From Micractinium sp. NFX-FRZ (Eukaryota; Chlorophyta; Trebouxiophyceae; Chlorellales; Chlorellaceae), in assembly GCA_029339195.1 (NCBI GenBank), contig JAPTJF010000437.1, positions 1 to 52,696 of the forward strand: 52,696 nt of DNA, read 5' to 3'. This document shows, one piece after another, positions 1-10,095 of this stretch (its first letter is position 1; the number at the start of each line of letters is the position of its first letter). Both the position numbers and the translations under genes were made by a program. The notes below the pieces were generated by a model, which was not told the DNA's origin, ran no database searches, and saw only the letters and a program-made list of their open reading frames with translations.

Positions 1-81
1 TTGCGGCGAGGTTGAATGAAACCCACGCTACTGGCCGTCACCGCTGCTTTGCTCCTCTCACCCAAACACCCGCCCCCCCCC

Positions 82-82
<1 letters not shown>

Positions 83-122
<40 letters not shown>
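83..122 (+). repeat. 40-nt poly-C tract before a 3' splice site
   Basis: An uninterrupted run of about 40 C lies in the intron of the first serpin gene, ending 11 nt before the CAG acceptor at 131-133. In the sense orientation it serves as an extreme, pure-C polypyrimidine tract. The true length may be uncertain because such runs are hard to sequence. Confidence 0.8.
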
Positions 123-123
<1 letters not shown>

Positions 124-133
124 CTTCTTGCAG

Positions 134-1123
134 GTTTGAGATCGAGTTCTCCTCCAGCCTCAACGCCCCCCTGCAGGGCCCTCAACATCAGCCAGCCCTT
201 TGTGGGCGGGGACCTCACCCAGGTGGGGCGGGCAGTCAATAATATTAAATTGCAGTACACTTTATACTAAGAGGTAGTTAATCGTTGATGGGGCCCTGCC
301 CCAGGCACACCCCGCTTGGTCGGCGCTTGCCCTGGTGTGGCCACCCGCTTCCCCCGCCCTGCCTGGCACGTGCACCTGCCTGGCCACACCTGCCTGGCCT
401 GCCTGGCGCGTACATCTTCCTGGCTCGTGCACCAGCCTGGCCTGCCTGGCCTGCCTTTTTTCTGCCAGCCCGGCCCGGCCCACGTGGCCCCCTTACTGAC
501 ACCCCCGCTGTCTCTACCCTGTGCCCAGTGCCGCCCCCTGCGCAGATAGCGGAGGGGCAGGGCGGTGCACCCTCCTGTCTCCGGCCCTGCCATCCCAATC
601 TTTGTCTGCCACCCCTTGCCGGATTCTGACCCCACCCTTTTCTGTGTCCCCACGCTGCCACCAACAGATGGCGGAGGGCCCGGACGGTGCGCCGCTGACA
701 GATCTGGCAGTGAGCGAGGTGCTGCACAAGGTGTACGAAAAGGTGCGGCCCAGTTGATTTGCTCTGTACGATTGGCCTTCCCAGGTTGATCATGACCCCC
801 AAGATTGGTTCTGAGGCGGCTGCGGTGACAAATGATTGCTGACGCCCTCGGCATCCCATGTATGGGTGCACGATTTCTTATGCAGGCTTCATTGCTTTCA
901 CCACTGCGACACTCCCTTGTTGTAGGTGGATGAGAAGGGCACGGAGGCGGCAGCAGTGACCATGATTGCCGTGGCCACCTCGGCGCCCGACGGGCCCATC
1001 AAGCCGCCCGTTGACCTGCGCTTTGACCGCCCCTTTGTGTTCGACATCGTGCACGGCGCCAGCGGGCTGGCGCTGTTCAGCGGAGAGATCTACAAGCCGG
1101 AGGCGTGGGAGGCGGCGGCTTGA
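134..1123 (+). CDS. Serpin (serine/cysteine protease inhibitor), 3' part, frame broken
   Basis: This is the C-terminal third of a serpin whose 5' exons lie before the window. Visible exons are 134-222, 668-742 and 926-1123. The first holds F-E-I-E-F and P-F-V-G-G-D, typical of the strand before the reactive loop. The second is the H-K-V-Y helix/strand region. The last carries the hinge D-E-K-G-T-E-A-A-A-V-T, a predicted scissile region around A-T-S-A, the D-R-P-F-V-F strand, and the C-terminal end P-E-A-W-E-A-A-A. Exon 134-222 is 89 nt, while its counterpart in the neighbouring serpin is 88. An extra G near 175-178 (CAGGGCC, where CAGGCC would stay in frame) breaks the frame between L-Q and A-L-N-I. 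That is either an assembly error close to the poly-C run or a real lesion making this a pseudogene. Loop and C-terminus share one exon here, unlike in the neighbour. Serpins trap target proteases by insertion of the cleaved loop. Confidence 0.85.
541..571 (+). repeat. Degenerate intronic copy of an exon start
   Basis: The stretch repeats, with several changes, the acceptor and first codons of the serpin exon at 668 (AG, A-T-G/A-G-C-G-G-A-G-G-G, then GGCGGTGC). In the copy the second codon position reads TAG, so use of this acceptor would truncate the protein. It is one of many exon-border copies in this window. Confidence 0.6.
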
Positions 1124-1740
1124 GCTGGCGCTGAGCTGGCAAGCATGCGTGACTTAAAAACGGAACGTGCATGAGCTGGCGCCACATGCGCCCACATGCA
1201 TGCTCTCCTTATCAGTACACCACCGCGAGCCGTGAGAAGAAACACATGTTACCACAGCACTACGTTTTGCAAGGTCCCAAGATTTTTATTGCCAATCTGA
1301 GCGCCCTATTTCTGCTATTGCCACCACCGCTGTGCGCCCAGTGCAGCGCCCACGGCTGAGACATGCCTGTGGGTGCAGACGGCCTGATTTTGGTAGCAGC
1401 CTTTCGCTGAACACAATCATCTTGTGGTGAAAGAGGGCGTTGGAAGACTCATGTTACATTGTAAGGAGAGCTCACAGCAATAACAGCAAACACAGGGCAC
1501 AACATCTGCTGCAGTGCACCATGCCGCTGGCACCAGAATTTGTTTCTCATGCCCATCATTCGCTGCCCGCCCAAACCTCTAGGCAGTACGCTTCGCAGGA
1601 CAGCCACACGCTGCCGTCAGCCCAGGGCACCACCCAGTGGCGTCATCATCATGCGCTGCCGGTCCAGGCCTTCTGCCGGTTCACCAAGTGGCGTCTTCAT
1701 CAAGCGCTGCCGGGCCAGGCACCACCAAAAGACGTCATCC
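1124..1740. other. Convergent 3' region between the two serpin genes
   Basis: No coding sequence is visible. The stretch holds both 3' untranslated regions, a shared poly(A) signal (1454-1464) and repeated copies of the end of the minus-strand serpin (1638-1762). Confidence 0.6.
1454..1464. terminator. Two-way poly(A) signal TTACATTGTAA
   Basis: TGTAA, the green-algal poly(A) signal, occurs at 1460-1464 on the plus strand and, as TTACA at 1454-1458, on the minus strand. The 11-nt palindrome lies 337 nt after the plus-strand serpin stop and 277 nt after the minus-strand one. It could end both convergent transcripts. Confidence 0.55.
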
Positions 1741-1762
1741 TCATGCGCTGCCGGTCCAGGCC
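1638..1762 (-). repeat. Three tandem copies of the serpin stop-codon region
   Basis: Segments at 1638-1670, 1688-1720 and 1731-1762 share the core GCGCTGCCGG(T/G)CCAGGC next to a CGTC-TC-ATC motif. The last copy contains the real end of the minus-strand serpin (A-W-T-G-S-A-stop); the other two lie in its 3' untranslated region. Spacing is about 45-50 nt. Confidence 0.65.
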
Positions 1763-4700
1763 TCGGGCCGGTACACCTCGCCCGTAAACAGCGCCAGGCC
1801 CGACTGCTTGTGCACGATGGCAAACACAAAGGGGCGGTCGAAGCGCAGCTCGATTTCCTCCCTGCGAAGCCACACAGGGGGGGAGGAGGGAGGGCACGTG
1901 AGCAGGATCGTGACAAAAGGCATTCGGCTGGGGCACCCTGCATGCACAAGAGAGTCCTGAAGCTTCGGACGCAAAGCAAGCAGTGCAGTCGAGCAAGCAG
2001 TGCGGTCGAGCAAGCACGCAGAAGAGTCGAGCAAGCAGCGGATGCGGGCAAACAACAGCGCAATCAAGCAGGCGCAGCAGTGATGGTGGCTGGAATGCTG
2101 CCTAGCAGATCGGCGCAGACGGGGTGCCCTGCTGCGCCTGCCGTGCCATGCCGTGCCATGCTGTGCCGGTCCATCGTGCCCTGCTGTGCCATGCTGTGCT
2201 GACCTGGGCACGGGCATCATCGACCTCAGCATGACCACAGCAGTGGCAGCCGCCGCCTCCGTCCCCTCCTCATCTACCTACAGCAGGCCCAGCAGGCGCA
2301 GCGTGGCACAGCACAGCACGGCACAGCAGGGAGGCGAATCAGCAGGGTGGCAGCAAGGAGCTCACGGCGGGAGCTCGAACATCGCGGATTCAGCCACGAA
2401 GACGGCAGTGACGGCGGCAGCCTCTGTGCCCGCCTCGTCTACCTGCGGGCAAACACCCAGCAAGTGACGGCCGTGGCAGCACAGCACACTGCACGGCACA
2501 GCACAGCAGCGCAGCCCAAACCCTGCCCCTGCCCTGCGCCGCCCCTGCGGCATCTGTGCCGCAACATCCAAGGCCCAGCCTCCAGCTGCTCCCGACCGAA
2601 ACCGAAACCTGCCTCCACCCCCTTCCTCTCCGTTGCTTGCACTCACACACGGCGTCGGTGCGCCCGACGCCGGCATCTCCCGCAGGGGGACTATGAAGAC
2701 AGGATAACAAGCAATGTGCGCAGTAGGGGCCCTGCAACCTTCACATTGGCGTGCACCTTGCGCACACTGTCAGAGCACACACACAGACCTCCCGCAAGAA
2801 AAGATAAGAGTAGACCCCTGACATAGACCCCTCACCTTGGCATACACCTTGTGCACAACGTCGGAGACCACCAAGTCGCCCACCGGCGCCCCGCTGGCAT
2901 CCGCTGCGATCTGCGGGCCAGGCAGAGACAGAGCAGGGGCGGGCGGCAAGCAACGGGGTGATGTGTGGGGGAGGGATGTGTTGGTGACATAAGGGGGGGA
3001 TGGGGCAATGGTGCTGCATGCCCGGATCTGTGCTGCGAGGAGCAAGACGAAGGCAGACTGAGGACAGGGAGTCGATGCAGGCAAAACCATGCGGGGCGTG
3101 AGCACGCAGCACAAAGAGGGCGACGAGGCGGGAGCCCAACAGGCACGCACCTGCACGATGTTAATCCCGCCACCACTAAGAGCGGCACAGTGATGCGCAG
3201 CCCAAGAAAAAGCCACCGAGAACGAGGGGTGCGCGGCAGCACAGAGGGTGAAACCAATGCCACGTCACCCCAATGTCCTGACGTGTGCTGTACATATCAG
3301 GACATTGGCAGTGTGCTACGTATAGCACCCACCTTCGTGATGTCCCCGCCCACGAAGGGCCGCGTGACGCCCAGCGCCTGCAGCGCACCGTTGAGCGACG
3401 TCTGGAACTCCACCTCAAACCTGTGGGCGACCCGATAGGGGGACGGGCGGGAGAGAGGGCGCATGCATTCGTTAACAACCTCGTTCAGCACCCACGGCAC
3501 TGTAAGTCGTGAGGCGTGAGGCAGGTAGCCGGGAGCTGCAGCAACGTCGAAAGTTGGAATGCAAGAGTGGGGAGAAGTCCATGGGAGAAGCGGTGGGGCA
3601 GGAAAGAAGAAAGGGAGTGGAGGGTGGAGGGGGGTGTTGGCCGAGTAGAGCAAGGCCAGCGTCACACAAAAGGATCGACTCCACTGCATCCCTCGACAGC
3701 CAGGGGTACCTCCCAAACACTGTCTATCACAGAGACACAGATGTGTGTTGACCCATCTCCTTACTTGGGCAGGTGCACCTTCACGTCTGCCCGAGGCACG
3801 TGCCACACGCCGCTTCCGGCACCGTCAGCGCTGCCGCCGCCCGACAGGCTGGCCAGCACCTGCACGCACGGTTGGGAGCATTTGATGTTGGGACGCAAAG
3901 ACGCAACACTTTAATACATGCCATGGTTGGGGGTTGACTGCAGCTGGGGGCCAGGTGTGGGATGGAGGCTGGCATGTTTTGCAGGCAGCATCAGCAGCAG
4001 TGCGTGCCTTGGCTGAGCAGAATGCGGCTGCAACATCGGCAGGTGGCAAGGAAGCAACGGCAGCGGCAGCAGCAGCAGCAGCAAGAAACGGCAACAGACA
4101 CGGGTGTCCGAGAAGCAGCAGCAGCTCACCGCCTGGCGGCAGGCCTTCAGGGCGGCACCGTACGGCACCACTTTGCCTCCCGCCACGGCCAGCCCCCGCT
4201 GGCCTCCCTCCGCCGCCTCGTCCGTCAGCTGGCCGCTTGGGAGCGCCGCCACGGCTGTGGCACACACATGGGTAAGGGGAAGGGAAGGCCGGGGTTACGT
4301 GTACGTGTAAATGGGATGGGTTGGCGGCTAATTGGGGTGGATACGATGGCCAACCACCGACAAGCGAGCAGTTGGGTCCCGTCCCTTGATCCACACGAAT
4401 GCAGCAGCTGCCCTGTGGCCCGCCCTCCCATCTTTGCTCCCCACCCGGCTGCTGGGGTGAGCTGCACACGTGCCGTGCTGCAAAGGGCGGGCCACTCCCC
4501 ACCCACCACAGACCGCACCGCCGTGGCTGGGCAGAGGCCCAGGGCACAGCCCGCACAAAACCAATGGAGACCGCACTTTTCGACTTGAAAAAGGCAGAAC
4601 ACCCCTCGCTCACCGTAGAACTCGTGGCCCCTGTAGGGCAGCTGCACAGCGCCGCACTCGAATGCGGCGTCGTCCACCTTGGCCGCCAGCTTGGCAACCT

Positions 4701-7700
4701 GCACGGAGGTGCAGCGTGGGGCGGTGGTGCAAGCTGTGTGGCGCACTTGTATCGGGCACGCATCCCCAACACACTGCATTGTGTGTTAAAACACGGGAGA
4801 TGGGTCTCTTGGTTTGCGCACTTGTAGCGACCGGCCGTCTTTGACGGTGCCTGTGTGCGCGGCAGGCATGCGGCAGCTTGCGCTGCCGCACGGCATCGCC
4901 CAGTGCTGCACCTGCTCTGGCCCGTGACGCTGCATCAAACCCCTGCAGCACCTCCCCTGCTGCCCCCGCCCCCGCCCACCTGCACCGCGCTCTTCCCCTT
5001 GTATGTGTGGAACATGGCGGCCGCCTGCAGGGGGGCGGCGCCGTGCTGCAGGGGGTAAAAGTCCATGGGGTGGGTGGACGACCTGCAAAGGGAAGAGGAG
5101 GCCGGCGAGGAGCGGGGTGTGTGACATCGAGGTGAGGCCATGCAGACGATGCTGGCATGCTGTTTGAGCGTCCTGCCAGGGCATGCTGAATGGCGTGCTG
5201 CCAGGGCATGCTGCCAGGGGTGACCGCTGTTGCCACTAGTGTCACTGGCGGAAGGTGTGCCAGCGGCGGGCCCTCTCACGCACTTGCTGAACTGGTGCAG
5301 CCAGAGGCCCTTGAAGTAGACGGCGTTGACCAGGATCAGGATGGCCTGCGCATGGGGAGAGCAGGAGGCACGTGGCGCACGTGCTAGGGTGTGTGCAGGT
5401 GCCAGGCTGGGCACCGCTGTGCTGCCCACGGCCCGCCTCTCCCCACAATGCTGCGTGCGCGCCTGGCCGACGCCCTTCCAAACAACAACAAGAGGCATGT
5501 CCAACAACATACATGTGTGCATTCAAAGGCAACCCCTCACCTGTTCCAGCACCCCACTCGTATAAAACGAATTGAAGAGAGGCATTGGATGAAGTCGCAC
5601 CGAAACGTGCACACCTGTGCTCACCTGCGCCGCCATGCCCTCGTCCACAATGGAAGTGATCTTGCCGTGCGTTGCCTCGGACACCCAGTCGTTGACGGCT
5701 GCGGCGCTGGTCAGCGGCTGCGCCGCCGTGCCAAACACGGTCTTTAGGGCCTGGGCATACCCAGCCTGCAGCTGGTACCTCTGCAAGGCACAGGCAGGGC
5801 AAGCCAGATTGGGCCAAAGTTTAGTGGGGCGTAATTACTCTGCAAGTCACAGGCAGGGGCAGGGCGAGGGGGACGAAATGGGCAGTGCCCCCCCGCGTGC
5901 AGCTGGTACCTCTGCAAGACACAAGAGCAGGGGCAGGAAAGGTAGGGCCGGAGTAGGCGGTGGGAAGAGGTCAAGCAGGGCGAGGGGGGCGGGGCAGCCT
6001 GGGGCCAGAGTGGGCGGTAGGAGGGAGGGAGGCAGGGAACACAGCCCAAGGTGTGCTGACGAGGGATCCGTAGACTTGCAGGGCACACCAAGCAGGTATC
6101 GAGGGGGGGCGGAAGCAGGGTAACTGTCGGCGCGCTGGCAGCAGTGTCAAGGCAGGCTGGCAGCAGTTGGTGGCAGGCTGTACGCTGCCAGGCCGGCCGC
6201 AGCTGGCACACCTGTGCCAGCCAGGCGCTGTTGGCGTCGCTGACCGTCAGGTCATCGGTTGGAGGCTGCGCGGGGCAGGGGGCAGGGCGAGGAGATGAGG
6301 AGGGAGGTGGGGGGGAGTCAGCCAGGTGAGATGTGCAAGGGGGCATTCGGCAGGTGGGTGCCTCACCGGCCTGCCTGCCCACCACCTTGTTCAACAGGCG
6401 CAGCTGCCGGCTGACTCTGCCCAAACCCGCCTGCCCACCCTCGAAAACCACGCAGCCAACAGTAGCCAGTGGCATGCAACCGCACCTTGTTCAGCGCTGC
6501 GCGGCTGCCTGTCAAGTCTGCCCCAGCTAGCGCCCCACCAACTCGCCCCACCCCACCCATGCAATCTTCCCATCAGTCCCCGACGTGCAGGCACCACAGA
6601 CACACAGCCGCACCTTGTTCAGCGCGGCGCTGAGCCCGCTGAGCTGGGTGTTGAGGGCATCCAGCGTCAGCGCGTCGCCCGCAAGGCCGCCGCCATACAC
6701 AACCGACTGCACGCGTGGGCAGCGGGAGGTCGGAGTTTGGGACGGCTCAGTCAGCTCTAGACAAGCGTGCTGGCGGGGCAGCCGTCGCGGACAGCAGGTT
6801 GCAGGGCGGGGCGGGGCGTGGCCGGGGAGCTACACTGACTCTGCGGCATGCCGGGGATGCAGCGGCCCTTACGCAGTCAACTGCAAGATGGCGTGCCGGG
6901 GCACAACTGTAAGCCAGTATGTACGCCTCGCCGGCTGGTGAGCTGCCAGCGCGGTGAACCTGCCACGTCGCCTCCCCAGTGCCCTAGGCCTCCCTGTCAT
7001 CCCTCCCCCCCTGGCAGCCTCGGCGCACCTGCAGTTGGCGGTACGACTCCCCGCCGGGCTTCACCCCATTCAGCAGCATGCCCAGCGCCTGGGAGATGCC
7101 GTAGGGCGACAGGAAGCGGCCGTCGCCTGACTGCGCGGGGGTGTGGTGGGGCAGGCGGGCACAAAGGCAGGGGGTCACTTATTGCAGCAAGACCGCATGC
7201 CAGGCAATCTTTAGACAGGGCATGAAGCGACCGTCGCCCGACTGCAAAGCTGAGCTCAGGCGGTTGGGCAGGAAGGCATGCGGGCAGGCAAGGGAACCAA
7301 ATGCGGTGCGAGGGCAGGCGACAGGGCGTGTACACAACCCGGGGAACCGCCGCAGTGCCCAGCTCGCTGCCGGCTGCTGCTGTGCACAAAGGACTCAGAA
7401 GTGTGGGGCAAATCTGCCAGCCACGGCAGGCGCATGCTGGTGTCCAAAAATGGGACTTCATTGCTGTCAACTGTAAATGGCCCCTCCACGGGCTGCCTGC
7501 TTGCCCACCGCAGTCTTGCCCACCGCCAGCAGCTGGGAAGACCCACCTCAGGTGCCAGCTTGTCAAACAGCTCATTGCCAAAAGAGTTTATGCTGCTAGC
7601 CAGGCTGGCACTGGGGTGGCTGAGAGAGGATCCCATGCTGTGGGATGCGGCGTTGCCGCGTGCTGCGGCGACGATCGAGGAGGCGGGCCTGGGCGCTGGC

Positions 7701-8003
7701 GTACCGGCGGCAGTGGCGGCAGAGGCGCCGGCAGCTGGTGTCGGGCGCGCGGGCACCCTAGGCCTGATCAGCTGCGACATGAAGCACCAGAGGGACGTAA
7801 AGCATGCACGAGTGAGGTTTGCAGAGGCAACGGGAGCCAGACTGTGCCGAAAGTCTTGCACGCGTCCCGAGTGAAGCGCGCACCTGGGAGCCGCACGCGA
7901 TGCAGATCGCTGCTATGGTGACTGCAACCACTAAACGGCAGCTGAGGAGGTTGGAGGCTGCTTTGGTCTTGTTGGCAGGCGGCCTGGAAGGCACAAGTCC
8001 CAT
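1741..8003 (-). CDS. Serpin with alternative reactive-loop exons
   Basis: Complete serpin gene, about 525 aa. Exons in transcript order: 8003-7884, 7771-7547, 7130-7029, 6706-6614, 6265-6212, 5780-5625, 5345-5284, 5082-4980, 4698-4614, 4254-4130, 3859-3765, 3420-3333, 2910-2836, then either 2442-2366 or 2277-2204, then 1861-1741. All joins keep phase. Residues 19-37 are hydrophobic (L-V-V-A-V-T-I-A-A-I-C-I-A), a signal peptide or anchor, so the protein probably acts in the secretory pathway or outside the cell. A Pro/Ala/Ser linker follows, then the serpin fold: N-S-F-G-N-E-L-F, L-S-P-Y-G-I-S-Q-A-L, N-D-W-V-S-E-A-T-H-G-K-I, L-V-N-A-V-Y-F-K-G-L-W, the hinge G-T-E-A-A-A, and F-D-R-P-F-V-F at the end. 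The start is the first ATG before the hydrophobic segment. The choice of loop exon would change the protease target. The serpin on the other side is a convergent paralogue. Confidence 0.88.
2204..2277 (-). other. Alternative reactive-loop exon B of the serpin
   Basis: 74 nt: acceptor TAG at 2280-2278, donor GTCAGC from 2203. It encodes hinge D-E-E-G-T-E-A-A-A-A-T followed by V-V-M-L-R-S-M-M-P-V-P. It starts in phase 0 after exon 2910-2836 and leaves two bases that join the G at 1861 to make Arg. The L-R-S at the scissile site resembles LR-type plant serpins with Arg at P1. Confidence 0.75.
2366..2442 (-). other. Alternative reactive-loop exon A of the serpin
   Basis: 77 nt: acceptor CAG at 2445-2443, donor GTGAGC from 2365. 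It encodes D-E-A-G-T-E-A-A-A-V-T then A-V-F-V-A-E-S-A-M-F-E-L-P. It also starts in phase 0 and leaves two bases (CC) that join the G at 1861 to make Pro. The scissile region A-E-S-A matches A-T-S-A of the neighbouring serpin, so A is probably the ancestral loop. Only 88 nt separate it from exon B. Confidence 0.78.
5895..5922 (-). repeat. Intronic copy of a serpin exon start
   Basis: It repeats the acceptor and first codons (R-Y-Q-L-Q) of the exon at 5780-5625 about 130 nt upstream of the real site, including a usable-looking CAG. A weaker third trace of the same intron sequence is at 5838-5862. Confidence 0.6.
6381..6503 (-). repeat. Two intronic copies of a serpin exon end
   Basis: Segments 6481-6503 and 6381-6405 repeat the 3' end and 5' splice site of exon 6706-6614 (A-A-L-N-K then GTG). 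They sit about 125 and 230 nt downstream of the real donor at 6613. Confidence 0.6.
7221..7246 (-). repeat. Intronic copy of a serpin exon start
   Basis: It repeats the acceptor and first codons (S-G-D-G-R-F) of exon 7130-7029 about 110 nt upstream of the real site, with three or four substitutions and an intact GCAG acceptor. Confidence 0.65.
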
Positions 8004-8186
8004 ACAGCAGCGTGCGGGGCGCTACAAGCGGCGCTACAAGGGCTGGTGTTAATGTGCAGGGGGGAGGTGCGATCTGTGCAGCTTCCGGAAGGATTCGCGC
8101 GCTGTCCTGCGCTGTCCTGCATGCTGCGCAGCCTCGCTGGCGGCGGGGGTGCCAAGGACCAGGCCTTGAGGAACGCTGAGTTATTT
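8004..8186. other. 5' flank of the minus-strand serpin
   Basis: No coding sequence seen. It probably contains the serpin promoter. A direct repeat of CGCTGTCCTG is at 8099-8118. Confidence 0.35.
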
Positions 8187-9314
8187 GCCCGTCAATTTTG
8201 ACGGGCTGGCTTTAATTTGCCCGCAGGAGACTGAAATTGAGACCAAAAACTAGTTTACAGGTGTGTATGGCCTCCCCGGGTGCTGCCGCACCCAGCCGAC
8301 TCTTGTCCTGCCTCGTCCGCTGCCTCAACACTGATTTCTCAGGATTCACAGGCCTCATCAGCATTCCCACAGCAGTGAAAGAAGGCAAAATAAGTGGGAA
8401 TATAAATATACAGCATGCCGAATGCACCATTTCAGGCTTGTTGTGACTATGCCGTGCTGCCAAGGCTGCCCCGCCCAGCCAACCCCGCGTGCTGGGTTCT
8501 CTACTCCTGCCCCCCAGGCTGCGCCATGCTGCGCCGCCGCTCATCATCCAGCTCTCTCTGAAGGGATGCCATCTGTTGCTGTTGTGCTGCCATGTGCTGG
8601 TTCTGCGCTGTCATCTGGGCCATCATCTGCTGCATCTGCTGCATCAGCACCGCTGCTTGCTGCCCAGTCGAGTGCTGCACGACAGCCTGCTGTGCAGCCT
8701 GCTGACTCGCCGTCTGCAGCTGAGCGGTCAGCACCGCCCGCTGCTGAGCTGCCTGCTGCTGTGCCACCTGCCGTGCCACCTGCTCGGCTGCTTGGCACGC
8801 TGCAGCCTGCTGCAAAGCTTGCAGAGCAGCTTGCCCGGCTGAAGCCTCCCGCTGCTGGCGCTGCTGCGCTGCAACAGCTGCCACCTGACCCGACAGAGCT
8901 GCCTGCCCCTCCGGCTGCAACCTGGTGTGCACAGTGCGCACTGAGGGCTGCTGTGCTGCCACAGCCGCTGGTGGCGCAGATTCAACCTCGTCCTCCGCTG
9001 CCCGGCGGCTGGTGCTGGCCATGCGGCGGGGGTGTGGGGCTGGAAGCAGCGGTGCCTGGTGGCGCTCCTTGAAATCCTGCGGCAGCTGAGCCAGGCTGTA
9101 CGCATGCTTGCGCCCCTCCACGTCGCCACCCTTGTCGGACCATTCTAGGCGATTGGGGTACAAAATTGCAGTTTTTAGGGACGTACTGCCCCTGTACCGC
9201 CGACGGGCCGCCTGCGGCGCCTCCGAGATATTTTGCCCGTTTCGCCGACGGGCACGACTCTGGGTTTGCCCGTTTGAGGCCCTCGAATTATTATTTTTGC
9301 CCGTTCTGACGGGC
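8187..9314. mobile_element. Possible element bounded by GCCCGT/ACGGGC hairpins
   Basis: At the left end 8187-8206 forms a 9-bp stem with a 2-nt loop (GCCCGTCAA/TTGACGGGC). At the right end 9235-9253 and 9299-9314 form stems GCCCGT/ACGGGC, with further GCCCGT copies near 9268 and 9319. The hairpin-bearing ends enclose one Gln-rich ORF and sit between two conserved genes. Target-site duplications were not clear, so calling it mobile is inference. A/T-rich sequence at 8390-8415 could be its promoter or the serpin's. Confidence 0.35.
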
Positions 9315-9316
9315 AA
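8501..9316 (-). CDS. Hypothetical Gln/Ala-rich coiled-coil protein
   Basis: One uninterrupted frame of 271 codons. Residues 1-60 are basic (R-A-R-R-R-N, A-R-R-R-Y-R-G), and around 60-85 is a more ordered part with L-E-W-S-D-K-G-G-D-V-E-G. From about residue 120 to the end it is Gln/Ala-rich with heptad-like spacing, finishing in Q-R-E-L-D-D-E-R-R-R. I do not recognise a family. A basic N-terminus plus coiled coil would fit a DNA-binding or transposon-encoded protein, but low-complexity codons also favour chance ORFs here. The first ATG lies inside the hairpin region, so a later start is possible. Confidence 0.3.
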   Translation of the reverse strand: MPVRTGKNNNSRASNGQTQSRARRRNGQNISEAPQAARRRYRGSTSLKTAILYPNRLEWSDKGGDVEGRKHAYSLAQLPQDFKERHQAPLLPAPHPRRMASTSRRAAEDEVESAPPAAVAAQQPSVRTVHTRLQPEGQAALSGQVAAVAAQQRQQREASAGQAALQALQQAAACQAAEQVARQVAQQQAAQQRAVLTAQLQTASQQAAQQAVVQHSTGQQAAVLMQQMQQMMAQMTAQNQHMAAQQQQMASLQRELDDERRRSMAQPGGQE

Positions 9317-10095
9317 ACGGGCTGTTCCTCAAGGCCTTGGCAAGGACGGCAGACAGACATGTATGCCAAATGTTTGACAAGTCCCCTTGTCAGTGGGGTG
9401 GTCAGTTATGAAATTTGCTAGGTAATCATGCTACGGCAGCCAATGTACAATGAGCAGCACAAGCTGGGAAGGCAACAGCCAAGCCTGGGCAGGGCCTTGG
9501 GCATGCTTGCCCGCAAGCCCTGCCGGCGTTTGTATTCTACCTTCCGGTTGCTGGCTGCTGGTTTCCTGGTGTCCAGCTGGGTGTGCAGGGATGCCAGCCC
9601 AGCCCACAATTGTATGCATCGCCGGCACCGGTGCGCCTTCCAACTCCTGGTGTGTTAATAGCAGACCCGCACAGGCATTGTATGAACGTGCAAGTATTAC
9701 AGTAAGTGGTGGCATCCGAAGTGGGTTTGCACAATTAGCACATGGCTTGAGCACATGGTATGAGCCACAGGCATTTGCGGCATGGTGCGAATGTGCCAAG
9801 CTGTTTTGTATGGTTTTTGCGCCAGCCTTGCCTCTGACAAGCGCCACCAGTGTTTTCATGTAGTTTGAACAGCTCCCAGGGATGTTAGACCGCGCAGCGA
9901 AGAAGAACAGCACGCGTGCGGCGCCTGCTGCGCTGCTTCGTTGGCATGAGCAAAGTTCGACTTGCAAGCGGCGCAGTGCCCATCAGGGGGAGCTCAGTGA
10001 CCTGTGCAGCCTGACAGCCGGCTAGTTAGCCCATTACATTGGCAGTCGGTTGGGAGCAACTGTGCCGCCTGGAGCGTCGTTAGCGGCTTGCAGCC
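9317..10095. other. Upstream region of the RWA gene
   Basis: No convincing gene is seen. Short frames in all directions lack coding character. The last 100 bases are the probable 5' untranslated region of the plus-strand gene starting at 10096. Confidence 0.4.

Noticed and set aside
1540..2238. Open frames of more than 150 codons on both strands at the serpin 3' end
   Set aside because: They arise from GC-rich repeats (TGCCGTGCCATGC and CGAGCAAGCAG arrays near 1985-2170); only the exon 1861-1741 has family support.
5537..5570. Possible microexon ending G-V-L-E-Q with a GTGAGG donor between serpin exons
   Set aside because: No acceptor gives the right phase, and joining 5780-5625 straight to 5345-5284 yields the normal serpin spacing before L-V-N-A-V-Y-F-K-G.
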